IMG/VR virus record: IMGVR_UViG_3300023202_000068
Span: 89,540 to 153,539 of that record
DNA from: a virus
DNA: 64,000 nucleotides
Reading direction: 5' to 3' (one strand)
The position numbers were made by a program, and so were the translations under genes. The notes under the pieces were generated by a model. It worked only from the letters and a program-made list of their open reading frames with translations. It was not told the DNA's origin and did no database searches. Positions 24,386-34,356 of the stretch are shown piece by piece; within the stretch, counting starts at the first letter, position 1, and each line of letters starts with the position of its first letter.

Positions 24386-26167
24386 TTGGCAGACATATCG
24401 ATTTTAAGTAGGTTAATCAACGGGATACAAAGAAACGTAGATTTATCTGCAAACACTTTAGTAGTCCAGTCACTAAAACTAGGTACTTCAGAGCTTACAA
24501 AGACCCAATTGGATCTTTTGGTCCTGACCACTGACTCAGCCACGGCTGTTGACGCTAGTGCTCAACACAATCATGACGGTAGATATAGGACTCAATCAGA
24601 ACTTAGTGCTACTGGTGGAGCGGCATTAATTGGCGCTGACGATACCGGATACACCAATGTTTCAGGCGCTACTATTCAGGCAATACTAGACTCAGTAGAC
24701 TCAGCACTATCAACTGCTGGTGGAAACACTTTTACTGACGATGTATTTCGTATTCAAGACGACGGCGACAATACAAAAGAAATTGCATTTCAAGCATCTG
24801 CAATAACGACTGCTACTACTAGAACTGTTACAATGCCTGACGCCGATGTTGACCTCGGTCAAATATCTACAAACGCTACAGATATTGGTAACTTAGAGTC
24901 TGCACTGGGGAATTCAAACCCTGCAAACATGGGCACTTACACCGGATCTGTTTTAAGTGACGATCAAACGGCTAAGCAAAATTTACAAGAATTAGAAACA
25001 TACGCAGAAAATACAAGATCTTTAATCAACAACTTTGAGTGGCAAGCATCTGCAGCAGACTATATTGTCGATAACACCGTTGCACCTCCTACAGAAGTGT
25101 CTGGTGACAGGTATGTTTTATCTCATGACGGTGGAGCACCTAACGCAGATTGGGACGGAGCTTCCGCTGGTGATATTGTTGAGTTTGACGGCACTAGCTG
25201 GGTAGCTACTACACCTACCCTTGGTATGTTCATCTCTGTTGACGACGATCAATCTATCGTTTATCAGTGGGGTGGGACTTCTTGGGCTGACAAGGCTTTC
25301 GAGGCTACTACGGCTTCTACAGGTCTTACAAAATCTGGCTTTGACATTCAACTAGCAGATGCATCTGCAGCAAATGGTATTGCAGTTTCAAGTGGTGCGA
25401 TTAGTGTTTCACTAGCTGCAGACCCAGGATTAGAGTTTTCTTCTGGAAGTTTACAAGTTCTTGTAGACCCTGCAGGTGCTCTTGAAAAAGTTGCAGCAGG
25501 ATTAGACGTTGCAGACTTAGGAATTGATACGGCGAGATTAGCGGCTACTGCGGTAACTGCTGCCAAGTTAGGTTCTGATGTAGCTGGTGATGGCTTGCAA
25601 GGTGGAAACGGTTCTGCAATTGCAGTTGATGCTTCAGAAATTGCAGGTGATGGCCTAGAAGACGATGGTTCTGAAAACTTAAGAATCGCTACTAGTGCTT
25701 ACGACGGTGAAACCATTACTGGTGGAGGCGGATCTGCTGCGGCTGTACAACACGCTCCTGCAGTACAAGGTGTAGAAGTTGCAGGTGAGGCAATGGGTAC
25801 AGGACTTATCGCTGTTAGATATGGAAATAGTACACTAGATACCCCTGAAACTGCAGGTAGAGTTTACTTGGCAGACCCAACAGAGTTGACGCTAGTTAAA
25901 GCTGGTGGAAACCAAGATGCATTTCACGCAATTGGGTTGGCTATCGCAGCTTCAGAAACTGCCGGTACAGACATTAATGTTGTTAAACATGGAATTATTA
26001 CAGCTACAGCTCACGGCTTAGCAATTGGTCAACCTTGTTTTCTAGACGATGATGGTGCGGTTACTTCAACACCACCAAGTGCTAGCGGTGAAGCATCTGT
26101 AAAATTAGGTATACCTAGAGATGCAAATACGATTGATGTTAACATTCAAATCATGGGTGTCAACTAA
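24386..26167 (+). CDS. Tail fibre protein
   Basis: Starts at TTG 24386 behind TAGGGAGA. The 593 residues contain stock fibre elements: HNHDGRYRTQSEL near residue 52, DVFRIQDDGDNTKEIAF followed by TRTVTMPDADVDLG near 117-155, then alanine- and glycine-rich low-complexity strands (GNGSAIAVDASEIAGDGLED). The C-terminal 110 residues form a compact domain (GLIAVRYGNS, GRVYLADPTELTLV, DAFHAIGLAIA, VVKHGIITATAHGLAIG) found at the tips of several phage fibres. It probably forms a trimer in the adsorption apparatus. Confidence 0.8.
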   Translation: MADISILSRLINGIQRNVDLSANTLVVQSLKLGTSELTKTQLDLLVLTTDSATAVDASAQHNHDGRYRTQSELSATGGAALIGADDTGYTNVSGATIQAILDSVDSALSTAGGNTFTDDVFRIQDDGDNTKEIAFQASAITTATTRTVTMPDADVDLGQISTNATDIGNLESALGNSNPANMGTYTGSVLSDDQTAKQNLQELETYAENTRSLINNFEWQASAADYIVDNTVAPPTEVSGDRYVLSHDGGAPNADWDGASAGDIVEFDGTSWVATTPTLGMFISVDDDQSIVYQWGGTSWADKAFEATTASTGLTKSGFDIQLADASAANGIAVSSGAISVSLAADPGLEFSSGSLQVLVDPAGALEKVAAGLDVADLGIDTARLAATAVTAAKLGSDVAGDGLQGGNGSAIAVDASEIAGDGLEDDGSENLRIATSAYDGETITGGGGSAAAVQHAPAVQGVEVAGEAMGTGLIAVRYGNSTLDTPETAGRVYLADPTELTLVKAGGNQDAFHAIGLAIAASETAGTDINVVKHGIITATAHGLAIGQPCFLDDDGAVTSTPPSASGEASVKLGIPRDANTIDVNIQIMGVN

Positions 26168-26168
26168 T

Positions 26169-26180
26169 TTGTGGTATATG
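26169..26180 (+). promoter_or_regulatory. Extended -10 promoter before the distal fibre genes
   Basis: TTGTGGTATATG lies in the 30-base gap before ATG 26198. The same 12 bases occur on the minus strand at 57982-57993. No good -35 was found. It would allow separate control of the fibre genes from 26198 onward. Confidence 0.5.
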
Positions 26181-26197
26181 GGAAGTATGGAGAATAA

Positions 26198-26515
26198 ATG
26201 GCAAAACTAGAATTAATTGGAGGCATACCCAGGATGAGACCAGAGTCTGCCAATCCAGCCATTTATGATGAAACCCTAGAGATTGTGGGTAGCGGCGCAG
26301 GTGCAGGTCAGTTGAACGGACCTATCAGCGCAGGAACTCCAATTACACTACCATCTTCTAAGACTTACACAGGTGACGAGCTTGAGGTATACTTGGAAAG
26401 CGATAGATTAATACCAATTTTTGATTATTCATATAGTTCAGCCACACAGATCGCCTTTACGTTTGAGATAAAGGTTGGAGACGTGATTAGGTTGAGAATA
26501 GATAGAGGCGCATAA
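26198..26515 (+). CDS. Small fibre-associated beta protein
   Basis: The 105 residues include NPAIYDETLEIVG, ITLPSSKTYTGDELEVYLE and a C-terminal IKVGDVIRLRI. The last part resembles the recurrent fibre element in which a named strand set describes an attached glyphic loop (compare VLFLNGQRLELGKDYVE in the fibre at 20907). It is probably a beta-sandwich subunit of the fibre network. No family is assigned. A ribosome site (TGGAG) precedes the ATG by seven bases. Confidence 0.6.
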   Translation: MAKLELIGGIPRMRPESANPAIYDETLEIVGSGAGAGQLNGPISAGTPITLPSSKTYTGDELEVYLESDRLIPIFDYSYSSATQIAFTFEIKVGDVIRLRIDRGA

Positions 26516-26517
26516 AC

Positions 26518-28530
26518 ATGGCTAGAACGATTACTGATTCAAGACAGATAGCTTTAAGAAGGTTCTTAGAGCAGCTTGGAAATCGCACACACCACGACGG
26601 CACTACAGATGCCAAACCTGCTGGTGTATCTGAGTTAGACAATCTATTAGACTCTATTGACTTAGAGTTAACACCTCCACTAAAGCTTGACGCTTCAAAC
26701 CCAGCAAATCTTACGATCAACGTAGGCGCTGCTATTGTAACTAACACAGAAACAAACAGAAACAGAACAATCCCACACGTAGGAAGTTTACTTCCTAATG
26801 ACTTTACATCGGGAACAGTTGTATTTCCATCCTCTAGTGGTGGAAATATTACCATTACACCTGGTAACGACTCTATATTAACAGTACCTAGTAATGAATA
26901 TGTTAGTGTTTTACTTTATTTAGACCCAAATGGAGATCTAAATGTACTTGTAGGTGAGTCAAATGCTGTTGAGGCAGATGCAAGTGTACTTCCACCACCC
27001 ACAAACACCCTTCCGATAGGGTACGTTACCCTTTTCAACAATGCCGGTACTATAGACAATGTTGAACAGACAAAGATATTCCAATTTGGAACTGGTGCTG
27101 GCGGCGGCGGTGGAGCTGGAGATTCTTTCAGCTTTGAAGATACGATAACAGATAGACTTTGTGATTCAATTTTTGAAGCAGCCACACCTTACATTGCTGA
27201 AAGAGAACAAGACGAGCTAATCGATGTTTCCAGTACAGGGGCATTTGATCTGGTGTCTAACAGGTTTAAGTTAGAATCTATTGGAGAAACTCTAGTATCA
27301 GAGGCACTGTTGGATGATGATTTTTTAGCATCAGAACTTGCAATCGATAAAGCAGAAGTGTTGTTGAAGTTTGACAGTGAAGGACTTGATACGGCAGCAG
27401 TAGTTGAGCTGAGTCGTAACGGTGGTACTGAGTGGCAAGCTGTTACTATGGAAAGAATAGATACCAGTAATGTATTTAGGGGGCTTTTAGAGTTTGAAGC
27501 TGAAGCTGCTAATCAGACAATAGTAGAATATGCCAGTTCAAACATTGATTCAACTGAAGTTTTAACAGATACACTAGAGCGCGTAGGTCAAATATTCACG
27601 TTAGCTAACACCACACAACTGAGAGATATAGAATTATACTTGGAAAAAACAGGTACACCAATTGGTAACTACAGCGTAAGGGTTGTTAAGGATAATTCTG
27701 GAGACCCTAGTACAGACGCAAATGATCTTGTTTATGAAAGCGCACCACAAAATATAGAAGACTTAACGGCAGGAAATAATACGATTAATGTAGGACTTGC
27801 ATCGGTTTTACCAGCAGGTGACTATCACATTGTTATAGTTACAGATGCTACTTACAGACAGCTAAGTTACAACGCTGGTGTTGATGAGATTGCTGTGAGA
27901 ACAGATGCTTCATCTCCTGGCATTACTGAAGCAAATACATATTCTGCATCTGCTTGGTCTGCCTTGACTGGAGAAGCTGTTCCTCATAAGATTGACGGCA
28001 TTGAATTAGACTTAAGACTTAGGGTTACCAGTTCGGTTGTAGATGTTTTACTAGAGGGCTTTGGTGTCCTTTATGAACAAAATATAGGCAACTTAGCTAC
28101 GGCATCTATAGTTGATGGTATTACAAAAGTAAGTTTTAAGGCAGTGGCTGACAATTCAAATAGTTTTGCCCTACCATTTACTCCAAATCCAGATACATTA
28201 GTGGCTTATTTACTTGGGTCTGGAATGAGTTTTAGATATGGAGACTTTAGTGTTCAAGGCAATACTGTAATTTTTGCACAAGACCAATTTAACAATGGTG
28301 GGTTAGAAAAGACTCAAACGGTTATATTCGATCAGCTTCGAGGCGGAGCTTTTGATAATAGTGATGTCAATAGATTATTAATTGCTGCCAACCACCTTGG
28401 TAATGAAGACGGTGGACCTAATGATTTAAGCGTTGCAGGTCGAGGATTGTTCCTTAGAAGCGCAGACGGAACCAAGTGGGAAGTGACGGTGTTAGACGAT
28501 GGCAGTATTGAAACTGTGGAGGTAGTATAA
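26518..28530 (+). CDS. Tail fibre protein
   Basis: The 670-residue product starts with a helical anchor (DSRQIALRRFLEQLGNRTHHDGT) shared in style with other phage fibres. A beta region follows (NLTINVGAAIVTN, NITITPGNDSIL), then a glycine hinge (GAGGGGGAG) near residue 197. A receptor-type region has IELYLEKTGTPIGNYSVRV and LPAGDYHIVIV, a pattern seen in carbohydrate-binding sandwiches. The C-terminus ends DGTKWEVTVLDDGSIETV, a common fibre end. It overlaps the next gene by one base. Confidence 0.78.
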   Translation: MARTITDSRQIALRRFLEQLGNRTHHDGTTDAKPAGVSELDNLLDSIDLELTPPLKLDASNPANLTINVGAAIVTNTETNRNRTIPHVGSLLPNDFTSGTVVFPSSSGGNITITPGNDSILTVPSNEYVSVLLYLDPNGDLNVLVGESNAVEADASVLPPPTNTLPIGYVTLFNNAGTIDNVEQTKIFQFGTGAGGGGGAGDSFSFEDTITDRLCDSIFEAATPYIAEREQDELIDVSSTGAFDLVSNRFKLESIGETLVSEALLDDDFLASELAIDKAEVLLKFDSEGLDTAAVVELSRNGGTEWQAVTMERIDTSNVFRGLLEFEAEAANQTIVEYASSNIDSTEVLTDTLERVGQIFTLANTTQLRDIELYLEKTGTPIGNYSVRVVKDNSGDPSTDANDLVYESAPQNIEDLTAGNNTINVGLASVLPAGDYHIVIVTDATYRQLSYNAGVDEIAVRTDASSPGITEANTYSASAWSALTGEAVPHKIDGIELDLRLRVTSSVVDVLLEGFGVLYEQNIGNLATASIVDGITKVSFKAVADNSNSFALPFTPNPDTLVAYLLGSGMSFRYGDFSVQGNTVIFAQDQFNNGGLEKTQTVIFDQLRGGAFDNSDVNRLLIAANHLGNEDGGPNDLSVAGRGLFLRSADGTKWEVTVLDDGSIETVEVV

Positions 28531-29543
28531 TGGCTATCTTAAGAGATGATAGAAAAAATTACATTATCAATGGGGCATTTGATTTTTTTCAAAGAGCTGT
28601 TTCTAATTCTGGATCTGGATCTTTAGCGTCTAATTATGAAACATATGTAGGACCTGATAGGTTTTCAGTCGTCAGAATTGGCCTTGGTGCCGCAGGCGAT
28701 GAATTTCAAAGATCAAGTGCAGTTCCAAATGATAATTTTAGATACAGCTTAAATGCTTCAAGGGGTGTGAGTTCAGCTTCAGACTCTCTTTACATTGCTC
28801 AAAAAATAGAATCCGACAACGCAAAAGAGTTAGCAGGAAAAACGTGTTCTGTCTCTTTTTGGTGTTATGCAGGTACGAACGTAGATCAAATGACACTTAG
28901 ACTAGGCTATCCAGCGAATATAGATGATTATCCAGGTACAACTACATTTGCAACTGTAGATTTAAGTTCTCAAATAGTGAATGATTCTTGGGTGCTATAT
29001 AAAGCTGAAAACATCAGCGTGGATGTATTATCTAGCAGAGGTATACAGGTAAGAATCCAGTTTGAAAATACAACTGGAACTGGTGACATTGGTATGAATA
29101 TCACTGGAGTAATACTAAATGAAGGAGATGTTTGTTCACCATTTAAAACGGCAGGTAAAAACACAGCAGAGGAATTATCATTCTGTCAAAGATATTACGA
29201 AAAAAGTTATAATATCGGCGTTTCTGAAGGTGCCACAACATCTACACGAGGAGCTTTTGCAGGCTATAAAGCTGACCTAAATAATCCTGGTGCAACACGC
29301 TTTTACTTAAATATAGATTTTTTATCTAGAAAAAGAGCGACACCCACTGTTTCATTTTGGGGCCATAGAAGTACGTATGCGTCTAACACAATCAATAGAT
29401 ACAATGCTAATGAGAATATAAGTGTCAATACTTCTAACACACTTGTAGCTGAAATTGGTGTCAGGGGCTATTTAGACGCCAGCCCTACAAGCTTGCAAGA
29501 TAGCGCTTACTTAACTCACTGGGCAGCGGACGCGGAGCTATAA
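28530..29543 (+). CDS. Receptor-binding-type tail protein, paralogue 1
   Basis: The 337 residues begin RKNYIINGAFDFFQRAV, with VGPDRFSVVRI soon after. A jelly-roll-like middle (CSVSFWCYAG) is followed by EELSFCQRYYEKSY, and the protein ends in ADAEL. The same series of marks occurs in the products at 32173 and 33286, so these are paralogues. The NGxFDFxQR start and CQRY motif are familiar from receptor-binding or carbohydrate-binding modules on tail tips. The divergent C-terminal third is the likely specificity region. It overlaps both neighbours by one base. Confidence 0.78.
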   Translation: MAILRDDRKNYIINGAFDFFQRAVSNSGSGSLASNYETYVGPDRFSVVRIGLGAAGDEFQRSSAVPNDNFRYSLNASRGVSSASDSLYIAQKIESDNAKELAGKTCSVSFWCYAGTNVDQMTLRLGYPANIDDYPGTTTFATVDLSSQIVNDSWVLYKAENISVDVLSSRGIQVRIQFENTTGTGDIGMNITGVILNEGDVCSPFKTAGKNTAEELSFCQRYYEKSYNIGVSEGATTSTRGAFAGYKADLNNPGATRFYLNIDFLSRKRATPTVSFWGHRSTYASNTINRYNANENISVNTSNTLVAEIGVRGYLDASPTSLQDSAYLTHWAADAEL

Positions 29544-30325
29544 TGGGACAAAGATTTTTAGAAGACAAAATTACAGCATTATCTGAGAGTTCTGGAACTA
29601 TAACTTTAGCTTCTGGGGCTAGACTTACAATTGGCGGTCAACAGTATGTTACTGCTGGAGCTTTGAATGTAGCTGCTGATTTAAGTAATGCCAATACTAG
29701 ATATCAAATATATGCGGTTAGAAACGCAGGTGCCACAGAACTAGTAGTGAGTAGTAACGAGAATTCAGTTGGTCCTGCAGGACACAACGCCTGGAAATTA
29801 GTTGGTAGTTATTACTCTAACGGAGAATCAACTGTGGCTTTTGGTAGTTTTGTTAACATTGAAGGCTCTCCAACAACAAAAGGCGGTGTTGAATTTGAAT
29901 TAGTACCCACTATTGGGACTCTTTCTTCCTCAGCAGTTATTGAGGCAGAATGGAGGCGTGAAGGGGATATATGTCAAATTATGATTAGTTTGGAAGATGC
30001 CTCTCCCACTGGAGCGTCTAATGGATCGGGAAATGTAACTTTTGAGGCACCATTTGATGCAGCCAGCATCTCTAGAAACACCTCTAATATTGGCCATGGT
30101 GTTATCACTTTTGATGATACTGCTTCAGCTAATGGGATGGCTTCTATGTTAGGGTCAAATGGGTTATGGGCAACATCTTGTTTTAAAGATAGTGGAAATG
30201 GAACTGCAGATTTTGTTGGAAATTTTAATAACAGTATTATTGATTTAACACAGTTAAATAGGTTGGGATATGAGTTGGAATATGCAGTAGATGGCTGGGA
30301 CGCAACACCAATTAAGGACTTATAA
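29543..30325 (+). CDS. Tail fibre/receptor-binding accessory protein
   Basis: The 260-residue product opens with GTITLASGARLTIGGQQY and NANTRYQIYAV, then KLVGSYYSNGESTVAFGSF, an element that often follows a collar or connector in phage fibre proteins. The second half (AEWRREGDICQIMISLED, ATSCFKDSGNGTADFVG) looks like a surface beta-sandwich. It lies between the first receptor-binding paralogue and another fibre gene with the same one-base stop-start overlaps, so they are probably made in fixed proportion. Confidence 0.68.
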   Translation: MGQRFLEDKITALSESSGTITLASGARLTIGGQQYVTAGALNVAADLSNANTRYQIYAVRNAGATELVVSSNENSVGPAGHNAWKLVGSYYSNGESTVAFGSFVNIEGSPTTKGGVEFELVPTIGTLSSSAVIEAEWRREGDICQIMISLEDASPTGASNGSGNVTFEAPFDAASISRNTSNIGHGVITFDDTASANGMASMLGSNGLWATSCFKDSGNGTADFVGNFNNSIIDLTQLNRLGYELEYAVDGWDATPIKDL

Positions 30326-31674
30326 TGAGTATTACAGGTAAGAATACAAAATCTATTAGAAAAAAAGATGTTAAGGAAAGCAAAAGTCTTTCAAGTGGCT
30401 TTGTTAAACTTACATTTGCACATGAGGCATCTGCTGGAGAAACTGGAATTAATCTAGGCTCATTAGTAACACCTGCAAGCTGGACATCACAAGGAAACAC
30501 ACAACCATCCACACAAAGACTTCTTGAAGCCAAGCTTTTTCAATTCAAAGACAATTTAAAGATAGTTTCCTCTCTTCGTGGTGAGTTGATGAAGATTTCA
30601 TACAGAGTATCTTCTAACTCACAAATTACATTCAACGGATTTGCCGCTGAAGAAGGTGAGATATTTGAAGGAACTATAGACTCAAACCCAGTCAGTGGTA
30701 TCCAGGTAATTGATGCAAAACAGCCAGTTGCCGATGGTGATCTTGCAGATGGAGATACAGACTTCCCGATTGGCTTCACAACTAGAACTAATGCAGATCA
30801 AATTGTAGTTTTTAGAAACGGACTAGAACAAAAGAGAAACTCAAACAATAGCTCAACCGTTACAGACGGCAACTACTACGTTGTAGACAACGGCTCTGGA
30901 TATGGGTCTCTTATTAGGTTTAACGTAGCTGCTTCTGGTTCTAACGACTATGTTAAAGTTACAGCAATCGGTGGTGTTGTAGAAAGCCCCACTAATTCAA
31001 CTTGGGATGAGCTTGAAAAAGTACAAGGTCAGATTGACGCAATTGTACCTACGGTATCTGCACTCGCAGGTGTGCCTGAAACAGACTTTCAAGCCGCACC
31101 TAATAATGTTGACCTTAGACAGTTTGGTGCTGTTTTGAATGGGCTTCTAGATGTAAGAGTTCCTATTGTTTCAGATTGGGTTAGCTTTACACCAACTGGT
31201 ACATGGACTAATACGACATACAGCGGAAGATGGAGACAGGTTTTAGATCACTACGAAATTGAGTATGAAATAGATATTACCGGAGCACCTGCTGGTGGAA
31301 TTCAAGACCTATCAATCCCGGTAGGTGAAAACATTGACTTTACGGGTCTAGCTTATTCAGATATAGGAATTAGTGTTGGTTGGGGCACCAGTACAGCAAA
31401 TGCGCAGTCTTCAGGATTTAATATATATGGCTACATAAATTCAGGATTTGGTGATATTGTAAGGCTTAGAGCTGAAAGAATTGACGTGAATGGACCAAAT
31501 GGTGAAGAAACCCCTAGGGAAGACAATTTAGGTAGCGGTGGATATGAAATGAACAGTGTATCTAACAACTGGAATTCAAATGACAAGATAAGCCTAAAAG
31601 TGACTATACCTATACAAGGTCTCAATTCACACCAAACTCTTAAAGAGCACCTAGAAGATAAGGGGATTTTATAA
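30325..31674 (+). CDS. Tail fibre protein with receptor-like C-terminal domain
   Basis: The 449 residues begin with a basic stretch (GKNTKSIRKKDVKE) and a beta region. Near residues 155-185 is a connector (IGFTTRTNADQIVVFRNGLE) like the one in the fibre at 20907 (LVLFLNGQRLELG). The last 170 residues (DWVSFTPTGTWTNTTYSGRW, DHYEIEYEIDITG, KISLKVTIPI) resemble the terminal domain of the protein at 29543. It ends with a helix (SHQTLKEHLEDKGIL). Together these point to an outer fibre segment. Confidence 0.72.
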   Translation: MSITGKNTKSIRKKDVKESKSLSSGFVKLTFAHEASAGETGINLGSLVTPASWTSQGNTQPSTQRLLEAKLFQFKDNLKIVSSLRGELMKISYRVSSNSQITFNGFAAEEGEIFEGTIDSNPVSGIQVIDAKQPVADGDLADGDTDFPIGFTTRTNADQIVVFRNGLEQKRNSNNSSTVTDGNYYVVDNGSGYGSLIRFNVAASGSNDYVKVTAIGGVVESPTNSTWDELEKVQGQIDAIVPTVSALAGVPETDFQAAPNNVDLRQFGAVLNGLLDVRVPIVSDWVSFTPTGTWTNTTYSGRWRQVLDHYEIEYEIDITGAPAGGIQDLSIPVGENIDFTGLAYSDIGISVGWGTSTANAQSSGFNIYGYINSGFGDIVRLRAERIDVNGPNGEETPREDNLGSGGYEMNSVSNNWNSNDKISLKVTIPIQGLNSHQTLKEHLEDKGIL

Positions 31675-32171
31675 TGGCTTTGATAAAAATACCGATAATT
31701 AATGAAGTAAAAATAGATGCAAGCCAAGTCGGTGACGTTGTAGAGTCTATGCTTACTGAAACTCAGTTTCAAGCTATAAGAGGCAGCAACTGGGTATTAA
31801 TGGATGGGAGAAATGTTGCAGGTACTACTTATGCAAATATCACAGGTAATAGCACAATTCCAGATGCTAGAGGTGTTGCACTAAGAGGTAAGAACAACGG
31901 CAGATCTAATTCTACTGGAAACCAAAGTGGCGATTTAGCATTAGGCACTTATCAAGCAGATGAATTTGAATCACACGATCACATTATGAACGGTGAGTAT
32001 TTTAACTCTACTGGGGCTGCTGCAGGAAACCAATACAATAATCCAAGTAAGGTATCAGGTGGGGCAGGTGCCACTAACTTTACTTTTAACAGGAATGCAA
32101 TGGAATCTGAGGGCGGCAACGAAACCAGAATGCGTAACATTACCGTTAACATTTTTATAAAGGTAGACTAA
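31674..32171 (+). CDS. Tail collar-domain protein
   Basis: The 165 residues match short tail-collar or tip proteins: SQVGDVVESMLTETQFQ, NWVLMDGRNVAGTTY, STIPDARGVALRGKNNG, GTYQADEFESHDH, and the end GGNETRMRNITVNIFIKVD. The H-x-H element and the final NETR-RN-TVN-FIK stretch are typical of fibres whose tip binds metal along the trimer axis. It is probably a fibre tip or an attachment collar. It starts one base into the previous stop. Confidence 0.82.
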   Translation: MALIKIPIINEVKIDASQVGDVVESMLTETQFQAIRGSNWVLMDGRNVAGTTYANITGNSTIPDARGVALRGKNNGRSNSTGNQSGDLALGTYQADEFESHDHIMNGEYFNSTGAAAGNQYNNPSKVSGGAGATNFTFNRNAMESEGGNETRMRNITVNIFIKVD

Positions 32172-32172
32172 T

Positions 32173-33276
32173 ATGAGCTTGACACCGAGACTGGATAAAT
32201 TAGATCAAAACCTGCTAATTAATGGCAACTTCGCCTTTAATCAAAGAGGCGATGATACGAATGTAGACGACAATAGGTATGTATTGGATCGCTGGATTAT
32301 TCAAAGAGAGAGTGCAGCTTCAACTATTTTAGAGGTTACACAAGAAAGCGGTGATGTACCATTAAATTCTAATAGTAGACATTCAATGAAAGTAAATGTT
32401 GGCACTGCATCTGGCGCACCGGCAATAGCAGCTAGAAGAGTTAAGCTTTCTCAATATGTTGAAGGACATATGATGCCTCAAGTAATAGGTAAAAGAGCTA
32501 AGTTAAGATTTTGGGTTAAGTCAAATCTAGCACAGACTTTTGCCTTCGGCATAAGGTCAAACGGCTCTGGGGTGCACTATTTTTTAACAGAGTACACTAT
32601 CAATGCAGCAGATACTTGGGAGTTGAAAGAAATATTACTTCCAGAGTTTGTTTCGTCTATTGATTGGCAGGCAAATACAAACAATAGAGCAGCACTTTTT
32701 GATTGGGCTTTAGATGTGGGTACAGATTTTCATGGCGCAACAAACACGGCTTTTCAACCAGGAACTGCTCAAGCTCCGACAGGCTATGACACTCAGTTCT
32801 GTGATACTTTAAATAACTACATGCAAATCGCAGATGTAGTAGTTATGCCATATGAGATTAACTCACCGGCTCCAGGTATTGAAGGGTTTACATACGCTGG
32901 TAGAAACTATATGGAAGAATTTCAGCTTTGTCAAAGATATCTATATGTTCCGTATGATCCCGAAGTAGGGTCAATACAACACATCGGTCACGGTAGAAAC
33001 TTTGCGAGCAATCAGGGTAATATATCTTTAGAGTTTCCAGTAAAAATGAGAGCTGTCCCAACTTTGATTACAGGAGGAACAATTTCTGATTTTAAGGCCC
33101 ATAATGGAACAGGTTCGGGTGACATTAGTATAACCAGTTTTACCCAAGGAAACACAGGGCCCTTAAGGTCGAATATAAATGTATTCGCTTCTCCAATGAA
33201 TGCTGGAGGGGCCTGTACTACCAGAAGAATCCCCACAGGCACTCCAGGCTTTTTATACTTTGACGCAGAACTATAA
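32173..33276 (+). CDS. Receptor-binding-type tail protein, paralogue 2
   Basis: The 367 residues start with LDQNLLINGNFAFNQRGDD and YVLDRWIIQ, have KLRFWVKSNLAQTFAFGIR and NAADTWELKEI in the jelly-roll middle, then MEEFQLCQRYLYVPY, and end FDAEL. This is the layout of the products at 28530 and 33286. The C-terminal half (GRNFASNQGNISLEF and beyond) is unlike theirs. Two bases separate it from the collar gene, and a good ribosome site precedes the next paralogue. Confidence 0.78.
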   Translation: MSLTPRLDKLDQNLLINGNFAFNQRGDDTNVDDNRYVLDRWIIQRESAASTILEVTQESGDVPLNSNSRHSMKVNVGTASGAPAIAARRVKLSQYVEGHMMPQVIGKRAKLRFWVKSNLAQTFAFGIRSNGSGVHYFLTEYTINAADTWELKEILLPEFVSSIDWQANTNNRAALFDWALDVGTDFHGATNTAFQPGTAQAPTGYDTQFCDTLNNYMQIADVVVMPYEINSPAPGIEGFTYAGRNYMEEFQLCQRYLYVPYDPEVGSIQHIGHGRNFASNQGNISLEFPVKMRAVPTLITGGTISDFKAHNGTGSGDISITSFTQGNTGPLRSNINVFASPMNAGGACTTRRIPTGTPGFLYFDAEL

Positions 33277-33285
33277 GGAATTATT

Positions 33286-34308
33286 ATGGCTAAAACACCA
33301 GAAATTGACTTAAGACAAGATTATCAAAGAAACTATATTATCAATGGTAATTTTGACTTTTGGCAAAGAGGAACAGGGCCTATTTCTGTATCCGGTGCGG
33401 CCAACCCTACCTATGCTGCTGATAGATTCTTTATAGCAGGTAATGGTGCTAGTGCTGTTGAAATGAATAGGTCTACAGACATACCTACAGAAGCTGAATC
33501 TAAATTTCAATCAAACTATTCCCTATTTGTAGATGTAACTACGGCAGACGCATCACCGACATCGGGAGATCGCAGGTGGATGGGATACAGAGTTGAAGGT
33601 ACTGACATGCAGGGGTTACTTGGCAAAAACATATCTGTATCTTTTTGGGTAAAGGCCACTAAGGCTGGGATTAATTCTTTGGCGTTTAGAAATCAATCTA
33701 CAGATAGATCATACGTAGCCGAATACACCATCAACTCTCCAAATACTTGGGAAAATAAAGTTATAACTATCCCTTTCGTAAACTCAGGATCTTGGGATGT
33801 AGATAACACATTGGGGTTGGAAATAGCATGGCCATTAATGCCGGATGCTGCGCTTGAAACATCAACCATTGGTGAGTGGCAAAGTGGGAACTTTTTAGCA
33901 TCTTCAAATCAAGTAAATCACATGGACAGCACCGCTAACGAATTCAGAATCGCACAAGTTCAACTTATAGAAGGGTCTGAAGATCTTCCGTTTAGGAGAG
34001 CTGGTAGGAACATTGGTGAAGAATTTTCAATGTGCCAAAGATACTTTCAGAAAGTGGTAGGTCGTTGGTATGGAGTTGCTCCAAATACAGGTAGAACTAG
34101 AAACAATGTTACTTACGCTACCCAAATGAGGGCTATACCTACAGCAACAAAAGACGCAGCACTATCAACAAATAGCACAAGGTATCCTGCTGGAAATTCT
34201 GAAGTAGCAAACATAGATGAATCTTCAGTCATGACTCGTTGGATTCCCAACAGTACTGGTGGAAATGATGGGTGGTCTTTATTTCTTGATTTAGAAGCAG
34301 AACTTTAA
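33286..34308 (+). CDS. Receptor-binding-type tail protein, paralogue 3
   Basis: The 340 residues begin RNYIINGNFDFWQRGTG, with YAADRFFIAG, ISVSFWVKATKAGINS and NSPNTWENKVITI, then GEEFSMCQRYFQKVVG, and end LEAEL. N-terminal similarity to the products at 28530 and 32173 is clear; the last 90 residues diverge. The ribosome site AAGGAA precedes ATG 33286. As last of the three paralogues it may be an alternative adhesin or form a mixed assembly. Confidence 0.78.
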   Translation: MAKTPEIDLRQDYQRNYIINGNFDFWQRGTGPISVSGAANPTYAADRFFIAGNGASAVEMNRSTDIPTEAESKFQSNYSLFVDVTTADASPTSGDRRWMGYRVEGTDMQGLLGKNISVSFWVKATKAGINSLAFRNQSTDRSYVAEYTINSPNTWENKVITIPFVNSGSWDVDNTLGLEIAWPLMPDAALETSTIGEWQSGNFLASSNQVNHMDSTANEFRIAQVQLIEGSEDLPFRRAGRNIGEEFSMCQRYFQKVVGRWYGVAPNTGRTRNNVTYATQMRAIPTATKDAALSTNSTRYPAGNSEVANIDESSVMTRWIPNSTGGNDGWSLFLDLEAEL

Positions 34309-34356
34309 CCTTATACAAAATAAGTAAATGGCAAAATTAGCCAGAAGGAGAATAAA

